Of a stretch of 64,000 bases of DNA, positions 28,375 to 36,661 are shown piece by piece (position 1 is the stretch's first letter; each line of letters starts with the position of its first letter). The notes beneath the pieces are model-generated. The model was not told the DNA's origin, made no database searches, and was given only the letters and a program-made list of their open reading frames with translations. Position numbers and translations under genes: made by a program. Origin of the DNA: Postechiella sp039985655 (lineage in GTDB: Bacteria > Bacteroidota > Bacteroidia > Flavobacteriales > Flavobacteriaceae); contig JBDWSF010000016.1 in assembly GCA_039985655.1 (NCBI GenBank), positions 1 to 64,000 of the forward strand. The letters are read 5' to 3'.

Positions 28375-28476
28375 ACTAGCCAATGTATTCTATTAGCAGC
28401 TGTATTTTGACTTTAGATTAATGATGAAGATGGTGATTTATATTTATAGACCCTCGTTTAAATCAATAAAAGTAAA

Positions 28477-28756
28477 GAGGCTGTCTAAAAAGTCTAGATT
28501 GTGAGTTTGTCAGGTTGAGCTTGTCGAAACCTATTGTTGATTATCAATAAGTTGATATATTTCGACAGGCTACCATTGACGTTATTTTTTAGAATATTAA
28601 AATATTCGATCAAGTGGATTCCTGCCTTCGCAGGAATGACAAAAAAAAAAAAAACGACTAGCCTGACCATACTCAATAACGTCATTCCAACCGCTTGAGA
28701 ATTTTTTTTGGCTCGGGTCTCAATATGACTTCTCGTTTTACTTTTTAGACAACCTC
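28477..28756. mobile_element. MITE-like element with 17-bp inverted ends, disrupted by a nested repeat
   Basis: Left end GAGGCTGTCTAAAAAGT (28477-28493) and right end, read in reverse, GAGGTTGTCTAAAAAGT (28756-28740): 16 of 17 match. The inner flanks match those of the smaller copy at 36436-36568 in opposite orientation (TCTAGA, GAGTTTGTCAGGTTGA, and CTCAATATGACT near the right end). About 150 extra bases (~28572-28720) carry a palindromic GGATTCCTGCC..GGAATGAC unit and an A14 run. There is no transposase gene. Confidence 0.65.
28614..28654. repeat. Nested palindromic repeat with poly-A run
   Basis: GGATTCCTGCCTTCGCAGGA continuing to ATGAC is a near-perfect palindrome followed by 14 A. A diverged copy is at 4207-4230. 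It lies in the extra segment of the MITE-like element. Confidence 0.6.
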
Positions 28757-28785
28757 CTCATTTAAAAAACAAGTAATTAACTAAA

Positions 28786-30987
28786 CTAATTTATTCCCTT
28801 GACATTAATTTTCACCTTTTTAAAAATATTGTTTGAAGCATTTCCAACATAAATATCATATTGCCCTTTTTCAAGATTCCAATCAGAGATTGTTTCATCA
28901 TAAAAAGCCAATTTTGAAATATCTACAGAAATTGAAACCGATTTACGTTCTCCTTTTTCAAGCATTACTTTAGAAAACCCTTTAAGTTCTTTTAAAGCTC
29001 TTTTTACTTTAGATTTAGGCTTGCCAATATAAACTTGAACGACCTCTGCTCCATTAGAATTTCCAGTATTACTGACATTACAGGTTACCATAATTTTGTC
29101 ATTTGAAGCATATGTTTTCTTGTCTGCTTTGATTGAAGATATTTCGAATGTAGTATACGAAAGTCCATACCCAAACGCATATAAAGGTTCAATTTTTTTA
29201 GTATCGTGCCAACGGTATCCTGTTAAAATATCTTCTTTGTATTCTTGATTCATATCCACTCCTGGATACGACGTGTCACCAAAATAAATAGCAGCGTTAT
29301 CTTCTAGCTTTTTAGGAAATGAAAAAGGCAATTTACCTGAAGGATTTGCATCTCCGCTAATTATATCGGCAATAGCATCGCCTGCCATACTACCTAAATA
29401 CCAAGTTTGAATAAGTCCATTAACTTGATCTAACCAAGGCATTGCAACAGCATTTCCTGTAACTAAAAGCATTCCTAAATTTGGATTTATATCTTTTAAT
29501 TCATTAATCAGTGCTTCTTGATTATATGGCAATTCAAACGATGGTCTATCATCGCCTTCGCAATCTTGTAGATGACTTTTATTTAATCCGCCAACATATA
29601 AAATAATATTTGCTTTTTTTGCCGTGTTAATAGCTGCAATTCTAAGAGAATCTTGATTTAAAGTTGGGGGCAAAATAGCATCGTAAACAGAAGCTCCTGT
29701 CTCATAACCCATAGAATGAATAATAGTTGCATTTTTATAACGCTTTTTCAAGCCTTCAAGAGGAGAAATTTCAAATTGAGGTTTTAATTCTGAAGAACCA
29801 CCACCAGCAGTCATAGAGCGTGTTGCGTTTTCACCAATAACAGCTATCGTTACACCGGCCTTATCCTCGATAGGGAAAAAATTATTTTCATTCTTCAACA
29901 AAACAATCCCTTCTGTTGCTACTTTACGAGCAACTTCATGGTGATCTTTTGTGTTTATTTTCCCTAAAGGTCTATTTTCACTAAGTGTTGTACGATACAT
30001 TAATCTTAAAATTCTTCGAACTTTATCATTTAGTAAATCCTCACTCAATTCGCCCTTCTTTAATGCCTCTAAAAACGAATTAGCTAGAAAATAATGATCG
30101 TAATGATTTGCTGTCGTTGTACCCAAACCATCTGTACCCGTTCCCATTTCAAGATCTAAACCATACAAAGCAGATTCTTTAGTGGTATGAGCAGAACTCC
30201 AATCGCTAACGACTACTCCATCATATTTCCAATCTTGTTTTAAGATTTTATTTGTAAGCATTTCATGGTGCGTTGTGTATTGCCCTCGAAACTTATTGTA
30301 CGCGCCCATTAACGCCCATGCGCCACCATCTTGAACGGCAGCTTTGAATGCAGGTAAATATATTTCATATAACGCTCTATCACTCACCTCAACATTGACC
30401 TTATCACGCCATTTTTCTTGATTATTTAAGGCATAATGCTTCACACAAGCTGCAACACCATTTTTTTGAACCCCTTTAATATAAGGCACAACCATGATAG
30501 ATGCTAAATATGGATCTTCTCCCATATATTCAAAGTTTCTTCCGTTTAGAGGTGTTCTATACATATTAACTCCTGGTCCTAATAAGATATCTTTCTTTCT
30601 ATAACGCGCCTCTTCACCTAAACTATAACCAAAATCGGCAGCTATTTCTGGATTAAAACTTGCTGCTAAACATGTTAGTGCAGGAAATGCAGTAATAGAA
30701 TCGTTTGTCCATCCAGCATAATCCCAAGAATCCCAACTAATTTCTGCTCGGACACCATGCGGACCATCTGCCATCCAAATTTCCGGAATTCCTAATCTTT
30801 CAACACCTTTAGTACTAAACTTAGACTGCGCATGACACATATCTACTTTTTCCTTTAATGTTAATAAAGAGAGAATACTATCTATTTTTGCTTCTGTTTT
30901 TAGTTGAGCATTCATGTTAAAACTCAATAACAGAACAAATAAAACAATGACCGTTTTATAATAGTTTTGGTCCAAATACATTTTCAT
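28786..30987 (-). CDS. Glycoside hydrolase family 3 (beta-glucosidase-like)
   Basis: 733 residues. Signal peptide ~1-28 ('LLLSFNMNA-QL'); (beta/alpha)8 domain ~32-340 with 'DGPHGVR', 'YGxNMYRTPLNGRNFEYMGE'-like text and the nucleophile in 'VVVSDWSS' (Asp262); (alpha/beta)6 sandwich with 'GIVLLKNENNFFPI' and 'VIGENATRSMTAGGGS'; C-terminal fibronectin-III-like domain ('LKGFSKVMLEKGERKSVSIS'). The family removes non-reducing-end sugars (beta-glucose, xylose and others) from oligosaccharides; the specificity is open. ATG 30987 was chosen over an upstream GTG because it gives a normal signal peptide. It faces the SusCD operon and is probably the periplasmic end-step enzyme of the locus. Confidence 0.94.
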   Translation of the reverse strand: MKMYLDQNYYKTVIVLFVLLLSFNMNAQLKTEAKIDSILSLLTLKEKVDMCHAQSKFSTKGVERLGIPEIWMADGPHGVRAEISWDSWDYAGWTNDSITAFPALTCLAASFNPEIAADFGYSLGEEARYRKKDILLGPGVNMYRTPLNGRNFEYMGEDPYLASIMVVPYIKGVQKNGVAACVKHYALNNQEKWRDKVNVEVSDRALYEIYLPAFKAAVQDGGAWALMGAYNKFRGQYTTHHEMLTNKILKQDWKYDGVVVSDWSSAHTTKESALYGLDLEMGTGTDGLGTTTANHYDHYFLANSFLEALKKGELSEDLLNDKVRRILRLMYRTTLSENRPLGKINTKDHHEVARKVATEGIVLLKNENNFFPIEDKAGVTIAVIGENATRSMTAGGGSSELKPQFEISPLEGLKKRYKNATIIHSMGYETGASVYDAILPPTLNQDSLRIAAINTAKKANIILYVGGLNKSHLQDCEGDDRPSFELPYNQEALINELKDINPNLGMLLVTGNAVAMPWLDQVNGLIQTWYLGSMAGDAIADIISGDANPSGKLPFSFPKKLEDNAAIYFGDTSYPGVDMNQEYKEDILTGYRWHDTKKIEPLYAFGYGLSYTTFEISSIKADKKTYASNDKIMVTCNVSNTGNSNGAEVVQVYIGKPKSKVKRALKELKGFSKVMLEKGERKSVSISVDISKLAFYDETISDWNLEKGQYDIYVGNASNNIFKKVKINVKGIN

Positions 30988-31365
30988 AAAAATTGTTGAT
31001 TTTAGAAATAATTGTGATTTTAACACGCGCTAAAAACACAAAGGGTTTTAATTAAATAATTATGAAGTAAAACTACTTTATAAGCCATCGCAATGGTAAA
31101 AGAGATGCTGCGAAGATTAAAACATTTGTTGCAATAGCGAATATTTAAGTGCGAAAACCGAGTAAAAACGGTATTTAATTTAGTAAGCCCTTTAATTATA
31201 AAAAAACATGTCTGAATTATTATCTACAAAGAAATCTCATTATTTATAAATTTTTCATCATTTAAAAAACTATAAAAACGGATTGAAATCAAACCAAATA
31301 TTGCAATTCTATCTCTGGATGATTTTGGATCCAATTGATGAAGATTTTAATAATAACGCAAAAAG
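30988..31365. other. Intergenic region upstream of the GH3 gene
   Basis: No gene seen. It should contain the GH3 promoter, but no TAnnTTTG box stands out. The terminator of the upstream gene lies at its right end. Confidence 0.4.
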
Positions 31366-31408
31366 AAACCTGAAGCTTGTAAGTATTAATTATACAAGTT
31401 TCAGGTTT
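31366..31408 (-). terminator. Terminator downstream of the FGE-like gene
   Basis: Sixteen-bp stem AAACCTGAAGCTTGTA / TACAAGTTTCAGGTTT with one internal G-T pair and an 11-base loop. On the minus strand it is followed by TTCTTTTTG; the plus side has T9, so it could work in both directions. Confidence 0.65.
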
Positions 31409-31460
31409 TTTTTTGCTTTTTCGTTTTTTTCGAAATTTTAAATTTCGAGAATCATAATAT

Positions 31461-32567
31461 TTACTTCAACATATCTGGTGTAGCAACTGTTCTAAACCCA
31501 ACGTGCTCTGAAGAAGAATCTTTACTTGTTCCCATTCTAGAAGACACTCTATAACTCGCACAATAGCTATCACTGCATAAAAACGAACCGCCTTTAATTA
31601 TAACCTCTTCTAAATAAGGATTATTAGGATTATAAGCTACGGTTGCCCCTTTAGGGTTTATTGTAGGTTTTCCAGAAGCAGCAAGCTCTTCATAATATTT
31701 TAAGTTATACAAATCATTTGTAATCTCCCAAACGTTACCAGCCATCTCATACAATCCAAAACTATTTTGCGGATAGGTTTTAACAGGAGCGCTTCTTTCA
31801 AATCCATCTTTAAGCGTATTATTTACAGGAAATTCGCCTTCCCAACTATTTACATTTTTAGATAATTCTGTAACATCATCACCCCATAAATAAGTCGTGT
31901 TTTTACTTGTTCCTCGAGCTGCATATTCCCATTCAGATTCGGTTGGCAAGCGTCTTCCCGCCCATTTGCAATATGCTTGCGCATCTTCAAAACAAACATG
32001 TACAACAGGATAATCATCTTTACCATTAATAGTTGAATCTGGTCCACTTGGATGTCTCCAATTTACACCAATAGACCATTCCCACCATTGTGAAAAATCA
32101 TATAAATTAGGCACTGTAGATTTTGTTTTTTTAAACATTAACGATCCGGGTTGCAAAATAGAATCATGTGGTTTTGGTGTCCCTTCTGGAAGTTGTTTTT
32201 TCATGTCTTCCCAGTCAATAGCACGTTCGGCAATCGTTACATATCCAGTTTCTTTTGTAAATTTTTTAAACTGTGCATTTGTAACCTCAGTAATATCCAT
32301 AAAAAACCCATCTACACTAACTGGATGTTGTGGTTTTTCATGAGCCATTGCCGCTTGATCTTGCGGTACTGCACCTTGTTGAAACGATCCTGCAACAATC
32401 CAAATCATACCTTCTGGCGTTTTAACATCAGCCTTCGTTAGTTTACTTGCTTTTACTGTTTCAGATTTCACCTCTTCTTTCTTTACCGCTTTCGGGGTTT
32501 CATTTTTACAACTCGTAGCTACTAAAAGTGTAAAAAAAGCTGTTAATAAAAATATATGCTGTCTCAT
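31461..32567 (-). CDS. Formylglycine-generating enzyme (SUMF1) family lipoprotein
   Basis: 368 residues. Lipobox 'LLVATSC' (Cys20). The FGE-sulfatase domain spans ~48-365: 'WIVAGSFQQG', 'FFMDITEVTNAQFKKF', 'PVVHVCFEDAQAYCKWAGRR', 'LPTESEWEYAARG', 'NVWEITNDLY' and 'GGSFLCSDSYCASYRVSSR'. The last carries a Cys-x4-Cys pair in the position of the catalytic copper-binding cysteines of true FGEs, which convert Cys in CxPxR to formylglycine in sulfatases. A membrane-anchored enzyme could act on exported sulfatases, yet no sulfatase is in the window. ATG 32567 preferred to 32579 for the signal peptide. It is followed downstream by the GH3 gene after a terminator. Confidence 0.88.
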   Translation of the reverse strand: MRQHIFLLTAFFTLLVATSCKNETPKAVKKEEVKSETVKASKLTKADVKTPEGMIWIVAGSFQQGAVPQDQAAMAHEKPQHPVSVDGFFMDITEVTNAQFKKFTKETGYVTIAERAIDWEDMKKQLPEGTPKPHDSILQPGSLMFKKTKSTVPNLYDFSQWWEWSIGVNWRHPSGPDSTINGKDDYPVVHVCFEDAQAYCKWAGRRLPTESEWEYAARGTSKNTTYLWGDDVTELSKNVNSWEGEFPVNNTLKDGFERSAPVKTYPQNSFGLYEMAGNVWEITNDLYNLKYYEELAASGKPTINPKGATVAYNPNNPYLEEVIIKGGSFLCSDSYCASYRVSSRMGTSKDSSSEHVGFRTVATPDMLK

Positions 32568-32598
32568 ACCTGTATCCATTTAAAGTAAAATTAAGAAG

Positions 32599-32606
32599 CA
32601 AATGTA
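32599..32606 (-). promoter_or_regulatory. -10 box TACATTTG of the FGE-like gene
   Basis: Minus-strand TAnnTTTG match 31 bases before ATG 32567, in the 177-base divergent gap with yicC. Confidence 0.45.
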
Positions 32607-32715
32607 TTTATAATTTTTTGCAATTATAGATTCTATCTTATTATAAATCGGTAACAAAACCAACCGCTTATAAAAAGCATATTAATTAACTATTTTCTAT
32701 CCTTTAGGTTTTAAT

Positions 32716-32723
32716 TACCTTTG
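32716..32723 (+). promoter_or_regulatory. -10 box TACCTTTG of the yicC operon
   Basis: Matches TAnnTTTG, 21 bases before the yicC ATG (32745). Its TTG (32721) is an in-frame pseudo-start. Confidence 0.55.
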
Positions 32724-32744
32724 CGCAACTTAATACATTTCTAT

Positions 32745-33602
32745 ATGATACATTCAATGACAGGTTATGGAAAATCTGTATTGCAATTGCCAACTAAAAA
32801 AATAACAATAGAGCTTAAATCTCTTAATAGTAAAAGCTTAGATTTAAATGCTAGAATGCCTTCCATCTATAGAGAAAAGGAACTTAGCATTCGTAAATTA
32901 TTAGCAAAAAAATTAGAACGTGGTAAAGTCGATTTCTCTATTTATGTAGAAACAACTGCCGAGGATACTTCAACACAAATAAATACACCTGTTGTTAAAC
33001 AATATATCGATCAATTAAAAAAGGTCGTTGATGGTAACGAAATAGAATTACTTAAAATGGCTGTTCGTTTTCCTGATGCTTTAAACACGGTACGCGAAGA
33101 AATTAATGAAGACGAGTGGAAAACTATTGAAACCGAAATTAATACCGCTATAGATCATATAAATAATTACCGACTTAATGAAGGTAAGGTTTTAGAGCAA
33201 GATTTTAACCAACGCGTTGCTACAATTTCAGATACATTAGAACAAGTCATTGCTGTTGATCCTGAACGTATTGAAGCGGTTAGAGAACGTTTAAACAAAG
33301 GCGTTTCTGATTTAAAAGAGAAATACGACGAAAACAGGTTTGAGCAAGAATTGGTATATTACATTGAAAAATTCGATATCACTGAAGAAAAAGTGCGTTT
33401 AAAAAACCACCTAAATTATTTTATTGAAACCTTAAATTCTAAAGATTCTAACGGAAAAAAATTAGGTTTTATTGGTCAAGAAATGGGAAGAGAAATTAAT
33501 ACCATTGGCTCTAAGAGTAATTATGCACCTATGCAACAATTGGTTGTGCAAATGAAGGATGAGTTAGAAAAAATTAAGGAGCAATTATTAAATGTCTTGT
33601 AA
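32745..33602 (+). CDS. YicC/YloC family endoribonuclease
   Basis: 285 residues, the usual size. Starts 'MIHSMTGYGKS', the signature of the family; later 'ELKSLNSKSLDLNARMP', and the C-terminal 'GKKLGFIGQEMGREINTIGS' plus 'VVQMKDELEKIKEQLLNVL' close to the end are diagnostic (DUF1732). E. coli YicC is reported to be an endoribonuclease that promotes small-RNA turnover; that function is assumed here. First gene of a yicC-gmk-nadD operon with gaps of 27 and 11 bases. Confidence 0.93.
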   Translation: MIHSMTGYGKSVLQLPTKKITIELKSLNSKSLDLNARMPSIYREKELSIRKLLAKKLERGKVDFSIYVETTAEDTSTQINTPVVKQYIDQLKKVVDGNEIELLKMAVRFPDALNTVREEINEDEWKTIETEINTAIDHINNYRLNEGKVLEQDFNQRVATISDTLEQVIAVDPERIEAVRERLNKGVSDLKEKYDENRFEQELVYYIEKFDITEEKVRLKNHLNYFIETLNSKDSNGKKLGFIGQEMGREINTIGSKSNYAPMQQLVVQMKDELEKIKEQLLNVL

Positions 33603-33629
33603 AAAGACTTTAGCATAAAAACATTACAC

Positions 33630-34220
33630 TTGTCAGAACAAAACAATACAAAACAGGGTAAACTCGTTGTCTTTTCAGCACCATCAGGATCTGGAAAAAC
33701 AACTATAGTAAGGCATTTATTAAGCTTAGATCATATAAATTTAGAATTCTCTATATCTGCAACATCACGTGAAAAACGCGGAACGGAAGTCGATGCAAAA
33801 GATTACTATTTTTTATCAGCTTCAGAATTTAAAAGCAAAATTAAAAACGACGAATTTTTAGAGTGGGAAGAAGTCTATCGCGATAATTTTTACGGTACTT
33901 TAAAAACTGAGGTCGAACGTATTTGGGCAAAAGGTAAAAACGTTATTTTTGATATTGATGTGTCTGGCGGACTGCGTATAAAACGTAAATTCCCAGATCA
34001 AACTTTAGCCATTTTTGTAAAACCACCAAGTATAGATGAACTTAAAATAAGACTTAAGAAACGTCAAACAGAAAGCGAAGACAAAATAAATATGCGTGTT
34101 GCAAAAGCATCAGCAGAATTAGCTACAGCTCCGTTATTTGATACTATCATTATAAACGACACTTTAGACCACGCGCTTGAAGAAGCCGAAACTCTAGTTT
34201 CTAATTTTTTAAATTCTTAA
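33630..34220 (+). CDS. gmk: Guanylate kinase
   Basis: 196 residues. Phosphorylates GMP to GDP. P-loop 'SAPSGSGKTT' near the N-terminus, GMP-binding 'SISATSREKRGTEVDAKDYYFL' region, 'FLEWEEVYRDNFYGT', and 'RLKKRQTESEDKINMRV'. No ATG lies between the yicC stop and the P-loop, so TTG 33630 is taken as the start; it gives a normal 10-residue lead before the kinase fold. Middle gene of the yicC-gmk-nadD operon. Confidence 0.95.
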   Translation: MSEQNNTKQGKLVVFSAPSGSGKTTIVRHLLSLDHINLEFSISATSREKRGTEVDAKDYYFLSASEFKSKIKNDEFLEWEEVYRDNFYGTLKTEVERIWAKGKNVIFDIDVSGGLRIKRKFPDQTLAIFVKPPSIDELKIRLKKRQTESEDKINMRVAKASAELATAPLFDTIIINDTLDHALEEAETLVSNFLNS

Positions 34221-34231
34221 AACAAGAACAC

Positions 34232-34810
34232 ATGAAGATTGGGTTGTATTTTGGTTCTTTTAACCCCATACATATCGGGCATCTTGTTATTGCCAATTAC
34301 ATAGCGGAACATAGCGACTTAGATCAAATTTGGTTTGTAGTTACGCCACACAATCCGTTTAAAAAGAAAGCCAGCTTACTCGATAATCATCAACGTTTAG
34401 AAATGGTGTATCGCGCCACTAAAGACTATCAAAAACTAAAACCTAGCGATATAGAATTTAACTTACCTCAGCCCAGTTATACCATAAATACACTGACCTA
34501 TTTACAAGAAAAGCATCCTGAAAAAGCGTTTTCTTTAATTATGGGTGAAGACAATTTAAAAGGATTTCATAAATGGAAAAACTACGCGTTAATTCTTGAA
34601 AACCATCATATATATGTTTACCCTAGAATTTCTAACGGGCTTATAGAAACACAATTTGACGATCACGAAAAAATACATCCTGTAAACGCTCCTATCATGG
34701 AACTATCCTCTACTTACATTCGTAAAGCTATAAAAGACGGTGTTAACATAAAACCGATGCTTCCAGAACACGTTTGGGAGTATTTAGACACCATGAATTT
34801 TTACCAGTAA
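34232..34810 (+). CDS. nadD: Nicotinate-nucleotide adenylyltransferase
   Basis: 192 residues. Joins nicotinate mononucleotide and ATP to make deamido-NAD in NAD synthesis. Visible are 'FGSFNPIHIGHL' (the nucleotidyltransferase HxGH motif), 'TPHNPFKKK', 'LIMGEDNLKGFHKW' and the C-terminal 'ELSSTYIRKAI' (ISSTxIR). Last gene of the yicC-gmk-nadD operon, 11 bases after gmk. Confidence 0.95.
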   Translation: MKIGLYFGSFNPIHIGHLVIANYIAEHSDLDQIWFVVTPHNPFKKKASLLDNHQRLEMVYRATKDYQKLKPSDIEFNLPQPSYTINTLTYLQEKHPEKAFSLIMGEDNLKGFHKWKNYALILENHHIYVYPRISNGLIETQFDDHEKIHPVNAPIMELSSTYIRKAIKDGVNIKPMLPEHVWEYLDTMNFYQ

Positions 34811-34982
34811 AGCAAATATTGAGACTCCTCATATTAAACAAGTTTATTTTCTACATTTGAATCCTTCCATCAAAAGAATTCTATTGTTTTTTTAACCACA
34901 AAAAATGTTTCGTAAGTTATAACACGAAATAAGGTGAATAAAAGTTTTTTTCTTTAACTTTAAGTTCCCAAAACATTATAAC

Positions 34983-35135
34983 ATGAAATACTTAACCCCA
35001 GAAATAGCAGCATTATCTAAAAAGACGAATACTAAATCGTTAGTGCGGTCGAATACGTCATGCGGTATTTTTCAAGATTGCGATTATAATGAAGAACGCC
35101 CAAAGTTATATCACCAGCAAAAAACCGAAAAATAG
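34983..35135 (+). CDS. Small hypothetical protein (50 aa)
   Basis: Complete ATG-to-TAG frame in the long gap after nadD. The product is polar with mixed composition (starts MKYLTPEIAALSKKTNTKSL, ends YHQQKTEK) and includes two Cys, unlike random AT-rich translation. It has no signal peptide or membrane segment. A near-consensus box (TAACTTTA) lies ~25 bases upstream. No family recognised. Confidence 0.4.
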   Translation: MKYLTPEIAALSKKTNTKSLVRSNTSCGIFQDCDYNEERPKLYHQQKTEK

Positions 35136-35640
35136 ATATTTTTCTGTTGATAAACAGCGTTCTAATTATATTTCATTTTTAACTATTTATTTTATCAAAA
35201 TACTATGTATTGACAAAAATAATTTATGATAAGTTGAAATCTATCTAACATTATTTCAATATCTTACTTATAATCGATAAAATTATAGTTCTATTTTTCT
35301 TAGGGTCTACAGTAGTTCATCAGAATTTTCACTTACACAAGTAATCATTTTGACGTTTTTTTTCGCTTTTAATCGGTTTTTTGTAATAAAAATGTATATT
35401 TGTTCTCCCTTAAAACTTAAAATTGATAAAAGCAATAAGTTATTGGTTGACAATAATTTATAGAAAAGGATGCCTTCGTTTGATGCTGTAATAGGTCTTC
35501 ATTATTAATTTTAACTCCCCTCATATTAGTATTATTTAAATTTCATTTAGTTAAAGATTTTATAAACAACAACTAACGAAGTAGTTTTAATATTTGACAT
35601 AACCATCAAACGTTAAAATTGCGCTTAATACATTAAGAAT
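35136..35640. other. AT-rich intergenic stretch, no gene seen
   Basis: About 500 bases before the lipoprotein gene. A TATATTTG box at 35395-35402 matches the -10 consensus but lies ~240 bases from the next gene. Confidence 0.4.
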
Positions 35641-36387
35641 ATGAGTAAATTATTTAAAGTTTTAGTCCTTTTTTGTCTAGTAAGTGTTTCTTGTAAAACG
35701 AACACCGACAACCGAAATTTAAATGACTGTGAATTGTTTAAAATTGGGAACTATAAATTTTACAATCCAAGAGTATATGATCGCCCTATTGTTTTCGAAA
35801 AAGGCAATCATAATTTATTAAATGACACCTATGTACCTATTTGGTACCCTGGCTATTGCGCTATTAATTTACCTTCTTATTTTAAATCAAAAGAAGACTA
35901 CTTAAAGCATATTGCAGATAAAAATGTAAAATATCGCAGTATCGCTTATTACGAAAATTTGTACGAAGCAAATAAAACAAACTTAAATGGAGTGAAAGCC
36001 CATTATCATAAAGATTATCACTTATTATTTCGAGGAACGGTAAGTGTTAAAAATCTAGCTTCCGGAAACAACTATTTATTAGTTGCTGGAAGAAGTTATA
36101 TTTCAGAGGAATCTGATTATGATAAAAACACTGAGTTTTATGAAAAAGATGTAAAAGACATGTTTGCTTTTATTGAAGAAGATGATATTTACAAATTAGT
36201 AGATATAGACCTTGTCGTAGGAAACTTTAATAAAGTACAATTTGATAAGGTTTATAGTATTTTAAGTACTGAAAAATTAGTAAAATCTGTTTGTGCCGAA
36301 AATGTTAATACTCAAAAGAAGTCTGATTTTAATTCTATTGAGTTACCAACTTGGGTTTATAACAAATCTGAACTCGATGAAGAATAA
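35641..36387 (+). CDS. Lipoprotein of unknown function
   Basis: 248 residues. Lipobox 'CLVSVSC' (Cys18). The mature part is soluble and rich in Tyr, Asp and Lys with no recognised domain; 'YRSIAYYENLYEANKTNL' and 'YKLVDIDLVVGNFNKVQF' are representative. It stands alone, between a long gap and a MITE-like element 48 bases past its stop. Function not assigned. Confidence 0.7.
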   Translation: MSKLFKVLVLFCLVSVSCKTNTDNRNLNDCELFKIGNYKFYNPRVYDRPIVFEKGNHNLLNDTYVPIWYPGYCAINLPSYFKSKEDYLKHIADKNVKYRSIAYYENLYEANKTNLNGVKAHYHKDYHLLFRGTVSVKNLASGNNYLLVAGRSYISEESDYDKNTEFYEKDVKDMFAFIEEDDIYKLVDIDLVVGNFNKVQFDKVYSILSTEKLVKSVCAENVNTQKKSDFNSIELPTWVYNKSELDEE

Positions 36388-36435
36388 TGGAATGAATTTA
36401 TTTTACGTTCTGATTTAGTCAAATAAACACAAAAA

Positions 36436-36568
36436 GAGGCTGTCTAAAAAGTAAAACTAGTAGTCATATTGAGCTTGTCGAAACACATCAACTTACTGAT
36501 AATAAACAAATAATACTCGACTAAGTCAACCTGACAAACTCAAAATTCTAGATTTTTTAGACCGTCTC
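36436..36568. mobile_element. MITE-like element, short copy (133 bp)
   Basis: Left end GAGGCTGTCTAAAAAGT (36436-36452); the right end read in reverse is GAGACGGTCTAAAAAAT (14 of 17). Inside, GTCATATTGAGCTTGTCGAA and a reversed GTCAGGTTGA..TAGTCGA arm form a long imperfect hairpin. In reverse orientation the whole element lines up with both ends of the element at 28477-28756 (shared CTAGA, TGAGTTTGTCAGGTTGA, CAATATGACT). It lies between two forward genes and may also act as a terminator. Confidence 0.65.
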
Positions 36569-36649
36569 TTTTATTTACTGCATAAATTCATTTTATACAG
36601 TTATATTTAAAATATTTGGCGCTAAATATTATGATTGCAATTTGTGTCG

Positions 36650-36657
36650 TATTTTTG
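36650..36657 (+). promoter_or_regulatory. -10 box TATTTTTG of hemH
   Basis: Matches TAnnTTTG and ends 4 bases before the hemH ATG (36662), implying a leaderless or near-leaderless mRNA. Confidence 0.55.
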
Positions 36658-36661
36658 CAAT

